A stretch of DNA of 64,000 bases, taken from contig CAJUDW010000007.1 of assembly GCA_910584995.1 (NCBI GenBank), positions 35,142 through 99,141 of the forward strand, given 5' to 3'. Below, piece after piece: positions 40,425 through 49,329 of the stretch (the first letter of the stretch is position 1; each line of letters starts with the position of its first letter). A model generated the notes under the pieces. That model did no database searches and was not told the origin of the DNA. It saw only the letters and a program-made list of their open reading frames with translations. This DNA is from an uncultured Oscillibacter sp. Its GTDB lineage: Bacteria; Bacillota; Clostridia; Oscillospirales; Oscillospiraceae. The position numbers and the translations under genes are program-made.

Positions 40425-43400
40425 AAGAAGTCCTGCTGACATCCTCCGTGCTGATTTTGGCCCTGCTGTTTTTGCGGCGGCTGTTCCGGAGGGCCATCTC
40501 CCGCCGGGTCCAATACGCCCTTTGGGGTTTGGTGCTGCTGCGGCTGCTGGTTCCCGTGAGCCTTCCGGCGGCAGGGTGCAGCGTCCTCACTGCCGCCCGG
40601 CCGGTGGAACAGACCGTGGCCCGGCGGCTGGAGGAACGGCCTGTCTACCTGGTGCCGGTGCAGAGATGGGAGATATCCTTTAGCGATGAACTCCCGGAGC
40701 CCACGGAGTTCCTGCCCATTGAGGGCCGCTATGCGCAGATAACCGGGGAGACGGGGGAGCCTCACGTGATGACTTCCTACGCCATGAACCTGGAAGAAGC
40801 GCTGTTCCTTCTCTGGGCCGCCGGGGCGGCCGCCATGGGAATCTGGATGCTGGCTGCGAACCTCCGGTTCCGGCACAAACTCCGTAAGGTAAGGATACCT
40901 TATCCGGTGGAGGGGGCCCGCTATCCGGCCTATCTGGTGGAGGAGGGCCTGCCGTCCCCCTGCCTTTTCGGCCTTCCGCGGCCTGCCGTCTACCTGACCC
41001 CTGCCGCCGTCAATTCGCCGGAGCGGCTGCGGCACGTCATGGCCCACGAGGAGGCCCACGGGCGTCATGGGGATCCGCTGTGGGCACTGCTCCGGTGCGT
41101 ATGTCTGGCGGTTTATTGGTTCAATCCTCTGGTCTGGGCGGCGGCGTTGGCCTCCAAGGCTGACTGCGAACTGGCCTGTGACGAAGCCGCTTTGGCGAGG
41201 CTTGGGGAGGCGGAGCGGATTGCCTACGGGCGGACGCTGCTGTCCCTGGTTCCCGTCCGGAAAACCCCCGCCAATCCCATGATGGCGGCCACCACCATGA
41301 CGGCGGGAAAACGGCAGCTGAAGGACCGCGTCACCCGGGTGGCGGAGAACCGGAAGACAGTGGGGGCAGCCCTGCTGACGGTGGTGTTGCTGGCCGCCGC
41401 CCTCTGCGCCGTCACCTTCACCGGGGCGGCATCCGAAGCCCCGGTCCCGCTGGGGGAGGAAGAACTGGCAGGGTTTAATCAGGACTTTTTCGGCGGGGAA
41501 GAGGGGCAGGATCTCCGCTGCCGCTTCCTCAGTTCCTTCTATACCTGTCCGCAGGATGTGGACATCTTTGAGTTTCTTTACTGGGATCCGCCCTCGGGGG
41601 AGCGGGACGCCTACTGGGCCTCCATAGAGGCGCGGATAGGGGAGGCGGACTACCGGCAGGGCCAGGCAGGAATCCGATGCAATACCGCCCAGCTGAATCA
41701 GGTTTTCCGGGAGAATCTGGGCCTGACGCTTGAGGAAATGAACGGTGTAGGCATGGAAAAGTTTACCGTTTCAGATGAAGAGGGTACCCTCTCCTTTGAA
41801 AGGCGCCCTGGCGATACCGGTGTTCTGCATATATCCGCGTTTACCGCAGGGGAACGGGAAGGGGATCTGGTGCGGCTCTACTACGACGCCGGGCAGCTGT
41901 CCCCCCTCTATTCCGCCCAGGCCTGCCTGACTTTGCGGGAGCGTTCCGGCGGGGCCTATTGGATTGTTTCCAATCAGGCGGGTCCTGTCCCCGACGGCCC
42001 TCTGGCCGGGGAGGATCTGGAGGCTTTCAGCGGGCAATTTGAGGAGGGAATCCTTCTGCGCCAGCTTCTGGCCTCCAACTATGCCGCGCCGGAGGATATC
42101 GACCTCTTTTCCCTCTTTTACAACGGCACGGGCCTGCCTCAGGAGAATATCCAAGGGGAGGAGCGGCAGGCGGCGCTGGCGGCTTATGGCTGGGAGGACC
42201 CGGGAGTGGATTTGATCAAAATCCCCGCGGCGGACATGGACGCGTTCCTGTATCCTGCTGCAGGCCTGTGCCTGGGAGAGACAAACCGGGTGGGATTGGG
42301 ACAGTTCGTCTATCTGCCGGAGTACGATGCCTATTACGATTTTCACGGGGATACCAACTTCCGGGAAACCACATATTTCACGGCAGGGGAGTGGAAGGAC
42401 GGCCTGATCCGGTTGTATTATGACGATTCCAGGCAGTCTTTGATTCCCGGCGAAGGGTGGAAGTGCCTGACCCTGCGGGATACGCCGGGGGGATGCAGGG
42501 TGGTTTCCAACCTTCCCTGTGAGAAGCCGGCAGTCCCCACCCTCTACCCGGCGGGGGAGCCCTGGATGACTGTACCGCTGGACGGGCTGGAGCCTGTACG
42601 GCCGCAGGCTGTACAATTGGAACACCGGAGTAATGATGTGGACCGAGTTTTTCAAATGATCAGTTTGGACCAGGGTGAGAATGAAGAGAATTGCCAGGCG
42701 GTTATGGTTTATCGGGGGAAGAATGGAACCTGCTATGCCGGATTGGAAGATGTTCGGACGAACAGCTATCAGACAGATGTTTTCTTGACCATCCCTTATG
42801 ACGCCGGTGTGGAGAGGATCCATGCGGGCCGATTTGAAAATCTCCTGGGCCGCAGCGGTTTTTGGATAAAATACCCCATAGCAATGGGTTCCAGTAATAC
42901 GGCGTATTATTATTTTGGCGGGGACGGAGAATTGTTCCGTCTGGCAGCAACTGGCGGGATGCCGCAGGCTGTCGATCTGGACGGCGACGGCCAGGACGAA
43001 CTCCTCTGGACAGAACCGGGCCTGCCTGGCCGGGATGCCGGGGCGGCTATTGCCTTTTCCCGGGGCGGGGAGGTTTATCTGGCCCGGATACAGCCCCTCC
43101 TGCGGGAGTCCTGGCCGGAGATCAAAAGCTGGTATGACGAGATGGATCCCTACAGCCGCTGTATCCGGATATCCGGCGATCTGGAGCCGCCGGAGGGCTG
43201 GGGCGGGCGGCCCGCCTCCTTCCGCCGGGATATCTATTTCGACGGGGAAAACCTGCTGGTCTACAAGGAGGAGCCCGTATATACAGATCACGTCCGTGCC
43301 GGCATAGACGCGCCGGAGGCGGTTTTAGCGGCGGCCCGGCAGCTGGCGCTGGCGGACTACGGGAAGGAGCGCCGGGGAATCAAGCTGGAGGACGGGGAGA

Positions 43401-43996
43401 TTGTCCCTGCCCCGGCGGCGCTGGACGATTGGCGGATCAGCGGCCTGGCCCAGGTGTCCCTTCCCCGGATGGGGCCGGATCTGCGGGTGGAGGCCTGGAT
43501 GCTGGACTGCCAGTTCCACGCGGCCGCGCCGGAAACCGTGTCCCTGGCGGGATCGGCCTATTTGGACGAGGATGGCTGGCTGTGGGATACGGACTCCTGT
43601 TATCTCCTGTTTCGGATCGGGGAGGACGGGGAGCGGATCCCCCTTTCCCGGGAGTACCGGTCCCTCGCGTACCCAAGTTCCCCCCTGTTTCCCGGCGCTG
43701 TGCTGGAAGCCCTGCTGGAAGAACGCCTGCTCCTGCCCTCGGAGGCCGAACCGGAGCAGCTGTTCTGGATGGTTTACGGGGACAAAGTCCGGGCCATGGA
43801 TCTGCTGGGGACTTACGGGGATGGGGAGCGGCAGGCGGCGTTGTCCGCCCTGGCGGAGTATGCCGTCCGGGCGGATGAGGAGGCGTCCGGCCGTTTCCGG
43901 GAGATCCTGGACACGCTGGAGCGGAACGCGCCCCAGCTGACGGAGGCGGGCCGGGAAGCCCTCCGGACGCTGCTGGCTGAGGCGGGGCGGGGGTAG
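40421..43996 (+). CDS. Giant BlaR1-like M56 membrane metallopeptidase
   Basis: 1191 residues; ordinary BlaR1 proteins are about half that. Residues 1-330: four membrane helices and an M56 protease with zinc motif HEEAH (209-213) and third ligand in DCELACDEA (~E250). The last helix (~308-330, GAALLTVVLLAAALCAVTF) leads outside. Residues ~345-680 hold two copies of a module shared with the lipoprotein at 35688: CPQDVDIFEFLYW and APEDIDLFSLFYNG starts, and DLVRLYYDAGQ/GLIRLYYDDSR ends. Further on is DLDGDGQDELLW, an FG-GAP-like element. No penicillin-binding sensor domain is seen, so the signal is probably not a beta-lactam. Start TTG behind GGAGGTGAGG. Confidence 0.85.
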   Translation: MKEVLLTSSVLILALLFLRRLFRRAISRRVQYALWGLVLLRLLVPVSLPAAGCSVLTAARPVEQTVARRLEERPVYLVPVQRWEISFSDELPEPTEFLPIEGRYAQITGETGEPHVMTSYAMNLEEALFLLWAAGAAAMGIWMLAANLRFRHKLRKVRIPYPVEGARYPAYLVEEGLPSPCLFGLPRPAVYLTPAAVNSPERLRHVMAHEEAHGRHGDPLWALLRCVCLAVYWFNPLVWAAALASKADCELACDEAALARLGEAERIAYGRTLLSLVPVRKTPANPMMAATTMTAGKRQLKDRVTRVAENRKTVGAALLTVVLLAAALCAVTFTGAASEAPVPLGEEELAGFNQDFFGGEEGQDLRCRFLSSFYTCPQDVDIFEFLYWDPPSGERDAYWASIEARIGEADYRQGQAGIRCNTAQLNQVFRENLGLTLEEMNGVGMEKFTVSDEEGTLSFERRPGDTGVLHISAFTAGEREGDLVRLYYDAGQLSPLYSAQACLTLRERSGGAYWIVSNQAGPVPDGPLAGEDLEAFSGQFEEGILLRQLLASNYAAPEDIDLFSLFYNGTGLPQENIQGEERQAALAAYGWEDPGVDLIKIPAADMDAFLYPAAGLCLGETNRVGLGQFVYLPEYDAYYDFHGDTNFRETTYFTAGEWKDGLIRLYYDDSRQSLIPGEGWKCLTLRDTPGGCRVVSNLPCEKPAVPTLYPAGEPWMTVPLDGLEPVRPQAVQLEHRSNDVDRVFQMISLDQGENEENCQAVMVYRGKNGTCYAGLEDVRTNSYQTDVFLTIPYDAGVERIHAGRFENLLGRSGFWIKYPIAMGSSNTAYYYFGGDGELFRLAATGGMPQAVDLDGDGQDELLWTEPGLPGRDAGAAIAFSRGGEVYLARIQPLLRESWPEIKSWYDEMDPYSRCIRISGDLEPPEGWGGRPASFRRDIYFDGENLLVYKEEPVYTDHVRAGIDAPEAVLAAARQLALADYGKERRGIKLEDGEIVPAPAALDDWRISGLAQVSLPRMGPDLRVEAWMLDCQFHAAAPETVSLAGSAYLDEDGWLWDTDSCYLLFRIGEDGERIPLSREYRSLAYPSSPLFPGAVLEALLEERLLLPSEAEPEQLFWMVYGDKVRAMDLLGTYGDGERQAALSALAEYAVRADEEASGRFREILDTLERNAPQLTEAGREALRTLLAEAGRG

Positions 43997-44175
43997 CAGG
44001 CGGCTGCTGTCCCCGGTTCCGCGGCACCGGCGGTATGCACGGCCGCGCCCTGTTTGCTGCAAGGCTCTTCCGGTTATTTTTCGCCTGCCCATTTTCCCTC
44101 TTCCTTTTTCCGCTTTTTTCGGGTATACTAAAACTATCCAAATTTACCATATACCCAAAAGAGGAGGAAAACTTT

Positions 44176-44619
44176 ATGCGGGAACTGTTTCTTGTGGCCG
44201 CCGTCATCTGTTTCGGCATGGCCGCTATCAAGATGTTTACCGTCAGGATGCCTGCAAACCACGCCGTCCAGGAGCCGGCTGCCAAAGCCGCCTCCAAGGC
44301 GGCCAAGGCCGGATATGCGCTCCTGACAGCGGAGGAGGCCAAGGCCCGGATGGAGGAGAACGAGGGGGTGATCCTGCTGGACGTGCGGACCCAGGGGGAG
44401 TACGACCAGGGCCATATCCCCGGATCAGTGTGCCTGCCCAACGAGACTATCACGGCGGATATGCCGGTGGCCTTTGACAAGGACGCGGAGATCCTGGTCT
44501 ACTGCCGGTCCGGCCATCGCAGCGCCGAGGCGGCGGAGAAGCTGGCGGCCATGGGGTATACGAATGTGGCCGATTTCGGCGGCATCCACGACTGGCCCTA
44601 TGAGGTTGTGACGGACTGA
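44176..44619 (+). CDS. Membrane-anchored rhodanese-like protein
   Basis: 147 residues: one N-terminal membrane segment (LFLVAAVICFGMAAIKMF), an Ala/Lys-rich linker, then a single rhodanese domain. Motifs: ILLDVRTQGEYDQGHIPGS and the active loop YCRSGHRSAEAAEKL with the catalytic Cys. It transfers or senses sulfane sulfur. ATG at 44176 has GAGGAGGA (44161-44168). Orientation of the anchor suggests an extracytoplasmic domain. Single gene with its own terminator just after the stop. Confidence 0.88.
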   Translation: MRELFLVAAVICFGMAAIKMFTVRMPANHAVQEPAAKAASKAAKAGYALLTAEEAKARMEENEGVILLDVRTQGEYDQGHIPGSVCLPNETITADMPVAFDKDAEILVYCRSGHRSAEAAEKLAAMGYTNVADFGGIHDWPYEVVTD

Positions 44620-44631
44620 AACGGCTGCAGG

Positions 44632-44660
44632 AAGGGAGGAAGGGGCCTTCCTCCCTTTTT
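44632..44660 (+). terminator. Terminator of the rhodanese gene
   Basis: AAGGGAGGAAGG (44632-44643) pairs with CCTTCCTCCCTT (44646-44657), followed by TTT. The stem starts 12 bases after the stop. Confidence 0.75.
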
Positions 44661-44744
44661 GGCAAAGCATATCCTGGTAATGGGGAAAACCGCCGTATAA
44701 AAGCGGCAGAAGGAAAAGCCGGAGATCCGGGCAGAAAAAATAGA

Positions 44745-44777
44745 GATACCCCGCCGCTGTTGAAGCGGCGGGGTATC
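44745..44777 (-). terminator. Terminator of the pcrA gene
   Basis: GATACCCCGCCGCT (44745-44758) is a perfect inverted repeat of 44764-44777. Read on -, it is followed by TCTATTTTTTCT, a clear U-tract. It lies ~70 bases past the helicase stop. Confidence 0.85.
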
Positions 44778-44844
44778 TTCCGTACAGGTGAAAGAAGATT
44801 GGGCCCTGGCGGGAACCGGCAAACGCTGCCGGCACGGCCGGTGG

Positions 44845-47259
44845 TTATGATGAGAGTTTTTTCATATGGCTTCCCGCAAATTTCAGCATCAGCCGCTTCG
44901 GCTTTTCCATGCCCTCAAATTGGACGGTGATCATGGCGTCGCCGGACATGGCCTGCACAGCCGTTACGACGCCCTGCCCGAAAGCGGTGTGCTCCACCCG
45001 ATCCCCTTCCGAGAGTTCCAGGGCAGGTGCGGCAGGCCGCTGGCGGATGGGACGGGGGGCAGGGACCGGGGGGCGGGATCGCTCCGGGATCTGCCCGTAC
45101 CGGCCAAAAGGCTCCCGGGACATGCCCCCGCCATCTTGGGGGGGTGCGCCGGGCTTGTCCAGCCAGGACATGTTCTCCTCCGGGATCTCCGCAAGGAAGC
45201 GGGAGGGGGGATTGGGACTGGTGCGGCCGTAGAGCATCCGCTGGCGGGCGTTGGTAAGGGTCAGCTTTTCCTTGGCACGGGTCATGGCCACATAACAGAG
45301 CCGCCGTTCTTCCTCGATCTCTTCGCTGTCATACATGGCGGAACTGCCGGGAAAGACACCCTCCTCCATGCCCACCACATACACCGCCGGGAATTCCAGG
45401 CCCTTGGCGGCGTGGATGGTCATCATGGTCACGCAGTCATCCCCCATCTCCACGCTGTCCAGATCCGTATACAGGGCGATTTCGTTGAGGAAGCCGGAGA
45501 GGGTGGCGTCCTCCGGCTGGCGCTCCAGAAAGCCCAGGATATTGGATTTCAGTTCCTGGACGTTTTCCAGGCGGCTGCGGCTTTCCACATCGTTTTTCGC
45601 TTCCAGGGCCTTCACATAGCCGGTTTCCTGGCAGACCGCGTCGTAAAATTCCGGCAGGGCCAGGCTGCCCCCGTCCCTGCGGAGCCGGTCGATGAGATCC
45701 GCGAACTGCAGCAGCTTGCCGGAGGCGGATTTCAGTTCCGGGAAGAGATCCGCGTTCCGGAGGATCTCATAAAGGGAGGCCCCCTGGCTGTCCGCCAAAG
45801 CAGACACTTTGTCCATGGTGGTGGCGCCGATACCCCGGGGGGGATTGTTGACTACCCGCCGCAGACGCAGGTCGTCCAAGGGGTTGTTCAGTACGCACAG
45901 GTAGGCTAGCATGTCCTTCACTTCCGCCCGGTCGAAGAACTTCATGCCCCCCACAACCTTGTAGGGCACGCCGTTGCGGCGCATGGCGTATTCCAGGGCA
46001 TTGGACTGGGCGTTCATCCGGTAGAGGACGGCGGCGTCCCGGAAATGGCCGCCACGGGCCACCCGGGAGAGGACGTCGTTCACCACATACCCGGCCTCGT
46101 CGGTCTCGTTGAAGGCGGTTTTCACCGTGACGGTTTCGCCGCCGCCGTTGTCCGTCCACAGGGTTTTGCCCTTCCGGCCCTGGTTGTGCTGGATAACGGC
46201 GTTGGCGGCGTCCAGGATATTCTGGGTGGAGCGGTAATTCTGCTCCAGGCGGATGACCCTGGCGCTGCGGTACTGCTTTTCAAAGCTGAGGATGTTTTCG
46301 ATATTGGCCCCCCGGAAACGGTAGATGGACTGGTCGTCGTCGCCCACCACGCAGAGGTTTTTCCGCCCGCCGGCCAGGAGGCTGGTCAGGAGGTACTGGA
46401 GGTGGTTGGTATCCTGGTACTCGTCTACAAGCACGTAGCGGAACTTATCCTGGTAGTAGGCCAGTACCTCCGGCTCCTGCCGCAGGAGGGTGACGGTGTG
46501 GAAGATGATGTCGTCAAAATCCAGGGCGTTGGCGGAACGTAGCTTTTTTTCGTAGGCTTCGTAGACCTTGGCCACACGGCTTAGCTTCCAGTCGTTTTCC
46601 GACTGGTGCTTTTTGGAAAATTCCCCAGGGGTGTCGTACTGATCCTTGGCAGAACTGATGATACTGAGGACGCTCTTGGGGGGAAAGGCTTTCTCGTCCA
46701 GGTTCTGTTCCTTTAAAATATCCTTGATGACCCGTTTGGAGTCGTCGGTATCGTAGATGGTGAAGGATTTGTCAAAACCGATACGGTCGATATCCCGCCG
46801 CAGGATGCGGACGCAGGCGGAGTGGAAGGTGGAGGCCCAAACATCGTTGGCCATGGGCCCTAGCCGCGCTGCCAGGCGATCCTTCAATTCCCCTGCCGCC
46901 TTGTTGGTGAAGGTGATAGCGATGATCTCCCAGGGCCTGGGCACGTCCACGGCGCACAGCCGCCGGGCCCGGTCCCGCTCCAGGGCGTCCGGCTTGTTAG
47001 GGTAGCCCTCCAGGAAGGCCAGATCCTCCTCCGTGGCAGATTCCGGCACGAAATCGGAGTCGCTGCCCCTGCCGTAGGTCAGGAGGTTGTAGATCCGCTG
47101 GATAAGGACGGTAGTTTTGCCGCTGCCTGCCCCCGCCAGCAGGAGCAGGGGGCCTTCCGTGGTCATGGCGGCCTGCCGCTGCATGGGGTTGAGCCGGAGG
47201 AAATCCCGTGCGATGACGGCCTGCCGGGCGGCGATGTAGCGTTGGTTGAAATCTTTCAT
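44845..47259 (-). CDS. pcrA: ATP-dependent DNA helicase PcrA/UvrD
   Basis: 804-residue superfamily 1A helicase, 3'-5', for repair and replication. Motif I is AGAGSGKTTVL; Ia IIAITFTNKAAGELKDR; II VDEYQDTNHLQY; III VVGDDDQSIYRFRGA; IV VIRLEQNYRST; V MTIHAAKGLEFPAVYVVG; VI YVAMTRAKEKL. The C-terminus ends in a Tudor-like fold (GDRVEHTAFGQGVVTAV) that in PcrA contacts RNA polymerase. ATG at 47259 gives a normal N-terminus; a GTG at 47271 is also in frame, and neither has a strong ribosome site. Single-gene unit. Confidence 0.95.
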   Translation of the reverse strand: MKDFNQRYIAARQAVIARDFLRLNPMQRQAAMTTEGPLLLLAGAGSGKTTVLIQRIYNLLTYGRGSDSDFVPESATEEDLAFLEGYPNKPDALERDRARRLCAVDVPRPWEIIAITFTNKAAGELKDRLAARLGPMANDVWASTFHSACVRILRRDIDRIGFDKSFTIYDTDDSKRVIKDILKEQNLDEKAFPPKSVLSIISSAKDQYDTPGEFSKKHQSENDWKLSRVAKVYEAYEKKLRSANALDFDDIIFHTVTLLRQEPEVLAYYQDKFRYVLVDEYQDTNHLQYLLTSLLAGGRKNLCVVGDDDQSIYRFRGANIENILSFEKQYRSARVIRLEQNYRSTQNILDAANAVIQHNQGRKGKTLWTDNGGGETVTVKTAFNETDEAGYVVNDVLSRVARGGHFRDAAVLYRMNAQSNALEYAMRRNGVPYKVVGGMKFFDRAEVKDMLAYLCVLNNPLDDLRLRRVVNNPPRGIGATTMDKVSALADSQGASLYEILRNADLFPELKSASGKLLQFADLIDRLRRDGGSLALPEFYDAVCQETGYVKALEAKNDVESRSRLENVQELKSNILGFLERQPEDATLSGFLNEIALYTDLDSVEMGDDCVTMMTIHAAKGLEFPAVYVVGMEEGVFPGSSAMYDSEEIEEERRLCYVAMTRAKEKLTLTNARQRMLYGRTSPNPPSRFLAEIPEENMSWLDKPGAPPQDGGGMSREPFGRYGQIPERSRPPVPAPRPIRQRPAAPALELSEGDRVEHTAFGQGVVTAVQAMSGDAMITVQFEGMEKPKRLMLKFAGSHMKKLSS

Positions 47260-47394
47260 ATGTACGTTCACCAGACTTATGTAATTTATGGAATCCCGGG
47301 CAGGCAGGAAAAGCCCGCCCCGTGGAAAAAGGCTGCTTTTTCCGCTTCTGGGGGAAAGGTGCTGGCATGGCTTAAACTATGCGTTTCTTATGTT

Positions 47395-48033
47395 TCAGGC
47401 TTGCTGGCTGTAGAGCAGTTCTTCAAAGCTTTCGATATAGATATCGCAGAAACTGCGCATCTCCCGCCAGTAGCGGCTAAAAAAACTGTCGTAGACGCCT
47501 ACGGTCCGCATGCCCGCCCTGCGGGCGCCTTTGCAGGCCTCCAGGCTGTCGTCAAACACCGTGCAGGAAGCTGGCTCCACACCGCAGAGTTCCGCCGCCT
47601 TCAGCCAGATATCCGGCTCCTTTTTCTCCAGGCCCAGATCGTGGGCCAGCACCACGCGCTGGAAATACTTCTCGATTTTCAGGTTTTCCAGCGCCGTCCG
47701 GCAGTGGACTGGCACGCAGGAGGTGACGACTGCCATCTGCCGCCCCTCGGCGCGGCACTGCTTTAAATAAGCCCGGACGCCGGGTTTCAGGGGGACGTGG
47801 GCATAGGCGTCCTTGGCCAGTTCCATCCACTCCGCCATAATCTCCTCGCAGGATTCCGGCAGGTGGCAGAACTCCTTGGTAAACCGGGCGGCGGCGGGGA
47901 AGATGGTGTGAGCCACGCCCTCGTAATAGGCGTGGGTATAGGGAAGGCCCCGCCGGGCAAGGAACGTCCGGTCCACGTCCTTCCAGACGCCGTTGGAATC
48001 CGTAAGGGTCCCGTCCAAATCAAAAAAGAGCAT
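47395..48033 (-). CDS. HAD-family hydrolase (phosphoglycolate-phosphatase/PGM-like)
   Basis: 212 residues of HAD subfamily IA. Motif I FFDLDGTLTDS holds the nucleophile Asp, motif II is AVVTSCVPVH, motif III Lys lies in LEKKEPDIWLK, and motif IV is TVFDDSLEACKGARRAGM. The helical cap lies at residues ~15-85. It dephosphorylates a small metabolite; substrate unknown. ATG at 48033 has AAGGAGG 6-7 bases upstream; the longer frame to 48138 overlaps the divergent transporter's promoter region. Divergent from the EamA gene. Confidence 0.88.
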   Translation of the reverse strand: MLFFDLDGTLTDSNGVWKDVDRTFLARRGLPYTHAYYEGVAHTIFPAAARFTKEFCHLPESCEEIMAEWMELAKDAYAHVPLKPGVRAYLKQCRAEGRQMAVVTSCVPVHCRTALENLKIEKYFQRVVLAHDLGLEKKEPDIWLKAAELCGVEPASCTVFDDSLEACKGARRAGMRTVGVYDSFFSRYWREMRSFCDIYIESFEELLYSQQA

Positions 48034-48085
48034 AATAAACCTCCTTGTGCCTGCCGGAAGAGGGGGAAACTGCCGAATCCGGCAC

Positions 48086-48114
48086 TTGCCATTTGTCCGC
48101 CGCCGTGCTACAAT
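48086..48114 (+). promoter_or_regulatory. Promoter of the EamA transporter gene
   Basis: TTGCCA (48086-48091) and TACAAT (48109-48114), spaced 17 bases, lie about 60 bases upstream of the start. Confidence 0.6.
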
Positions 48115-48172
48115 ACAGACTTGCTGTGGCAAATACACAGTATACCATATTATAGACCATGGAGCAAGTCAT

Positions 48173-49102
48173 ATGAAAACCAATCGTATCCGTCAAAATT
48201 TCCTGCCGCTTCTGACAGCCCTGATCTGGGGCACCGCCTTTGTGGCCCAGAGTGTGGGGGCCGGTTATCTGGGGCCTTTTGCTTTTAATGCCGCCAGGGC
48301 GATCATCGCCTTTTCCTTTTTGCTGGCCCTGTGCGCCCTTCTCCGGCTGGCCCGGAGGGGGAAACAGGCGCCGCGTCCTGCCTCTTACTGGCGGGATTTG
48401 GCCGCCGGGGCCCTCTGTTGCGGTACGGCGCTGTCCGTTGCCAGCTATTTTCAGCAGAAGGGACTGGAGGACACCACCGCCGGAAAGGCGGGGTTCATCA
48501 CGGCGCTGTATATTGTGCTGGTCCCTATCTTCGGGATTTTCCTGAAAAAGAAGGCGCCGAAAATCATCTGGCTGGGGGTTGCCCTGGCAGTGGTGGGGCT
48601 GTATTTCCTGTGTATCAATGAGGAATTGACTGTCACCGGCGGGGATCTCTATGTTTTACTGTGCGCAGTCTGCTTTGCCGTACAGATCCTGGCGGTGGAT
48701 CACTTTACGCAGAAGGTGGAGGGGGTGGAACTGTCCTGCGGGCAGTTCCTGGTGATGTCGGTGTTGTCCGCCGCCGGGATGCTGGCTTGGGAGATGCCCT
48801 CCTGGGAGGGGCTGCGGCTCTGCCTCTGGCCGGTTCTGTATGTGGGCGTTTTCTCCAGCGGCGTGGCCTATACCCTGCAAATCCTGGCCCAGAAGGACTC
48901 CAATCCCACAGTGGTCTCCCTGATCATGAGCCTGGAATCGGTTTTTGCCACTATCGCCGGGGCCATTCTGCTCCATGACCGCATGAGCGGGCGGGAGTAC
49001 CTGGGCTGCGGGCTGATGCTGGCGGCGGTGATCCTGACCCAGCTGCCGGAGCCGAAAAAGCGGGCCGCCGCTCCCGGTGGGAAAGTGGAAGCCTCCCGAT
49101 GA
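48173..49102 (+). CDS. EamA/DMT-superfamily transporter
   Basis: 309 residues with ten hydrophobic segments in two EamA repeats. The first repeat starts FLPLLTALIWGTAFVAQSV; the second spans roughly residues 150-285 and includes LYVGVFSSGVAYTLQILAQK and a conserved late SLIMSLESVFATIAGAILL. Such proteins export metabolites, often amino acids, or act as antiporters. ATG at 48173 follows GGAGCAAGTCAT; an in-frame reading from 47993 is inside the HAD gene and not used. Substrate unknown. Confidence 0.9.
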   Translation: MKTNRIRQNFLPLLTALIWGTAFVAQSVGAGYLGPFAFNAARAIIAFSFLLALCALLRLARRGKQAPRPASYWRDLAAGALCCGTALSVASYFQQKGLEDTTAGKAGFITALYIVLVPIFGIFLKKKAPKIIWLGVALAVVGLYFLCINEELTVTGGDLYVLLCAVCFAVQILAVDHFTQKVEGVELSCGQFLVMSVLSAAGMLAWEMPSWEGLRLCLWPVLYVGVFSSGVAYTLQILAQKDSNPTVVSLIMSLESVFATIAGAILLHDRMSGREYLGCGLMLAAVILTQLPEPKKRAAAPGGKVEASR

Positions 49103-49190
49103 CCCTCCGCAAAAGTGGGTTCGGCATGGCCCACTGATCTTTCCGGCAGCGGAATTTTGCAGGTTTCTCCGTTTTTTTGCAGGATAGGGC

Positions 49191-49219
49191 TTGACGGAAT
49201 GATATCAATCTGTTACAAT
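49191..49219 (+). promoter_or_regulatory. Promoter of the NlpC/P60 gene
   Basis: TTGACG (49191-49196), a 17-base spacer, then TACAAT (49214-49219). Transcription would start ~105 bases before the gene. Confidence 0.65.
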
Positions 49220-49329
49220 CTGGTTACAAAATGTAACTATTCCACCAAGGACCTGTTGGAGGAAGGCGGAAACAGGACTTCCGCTGGATGGAAAACGGGT
49301 TCCAAAGAGCCAGAAAGGATTCGTGTATC

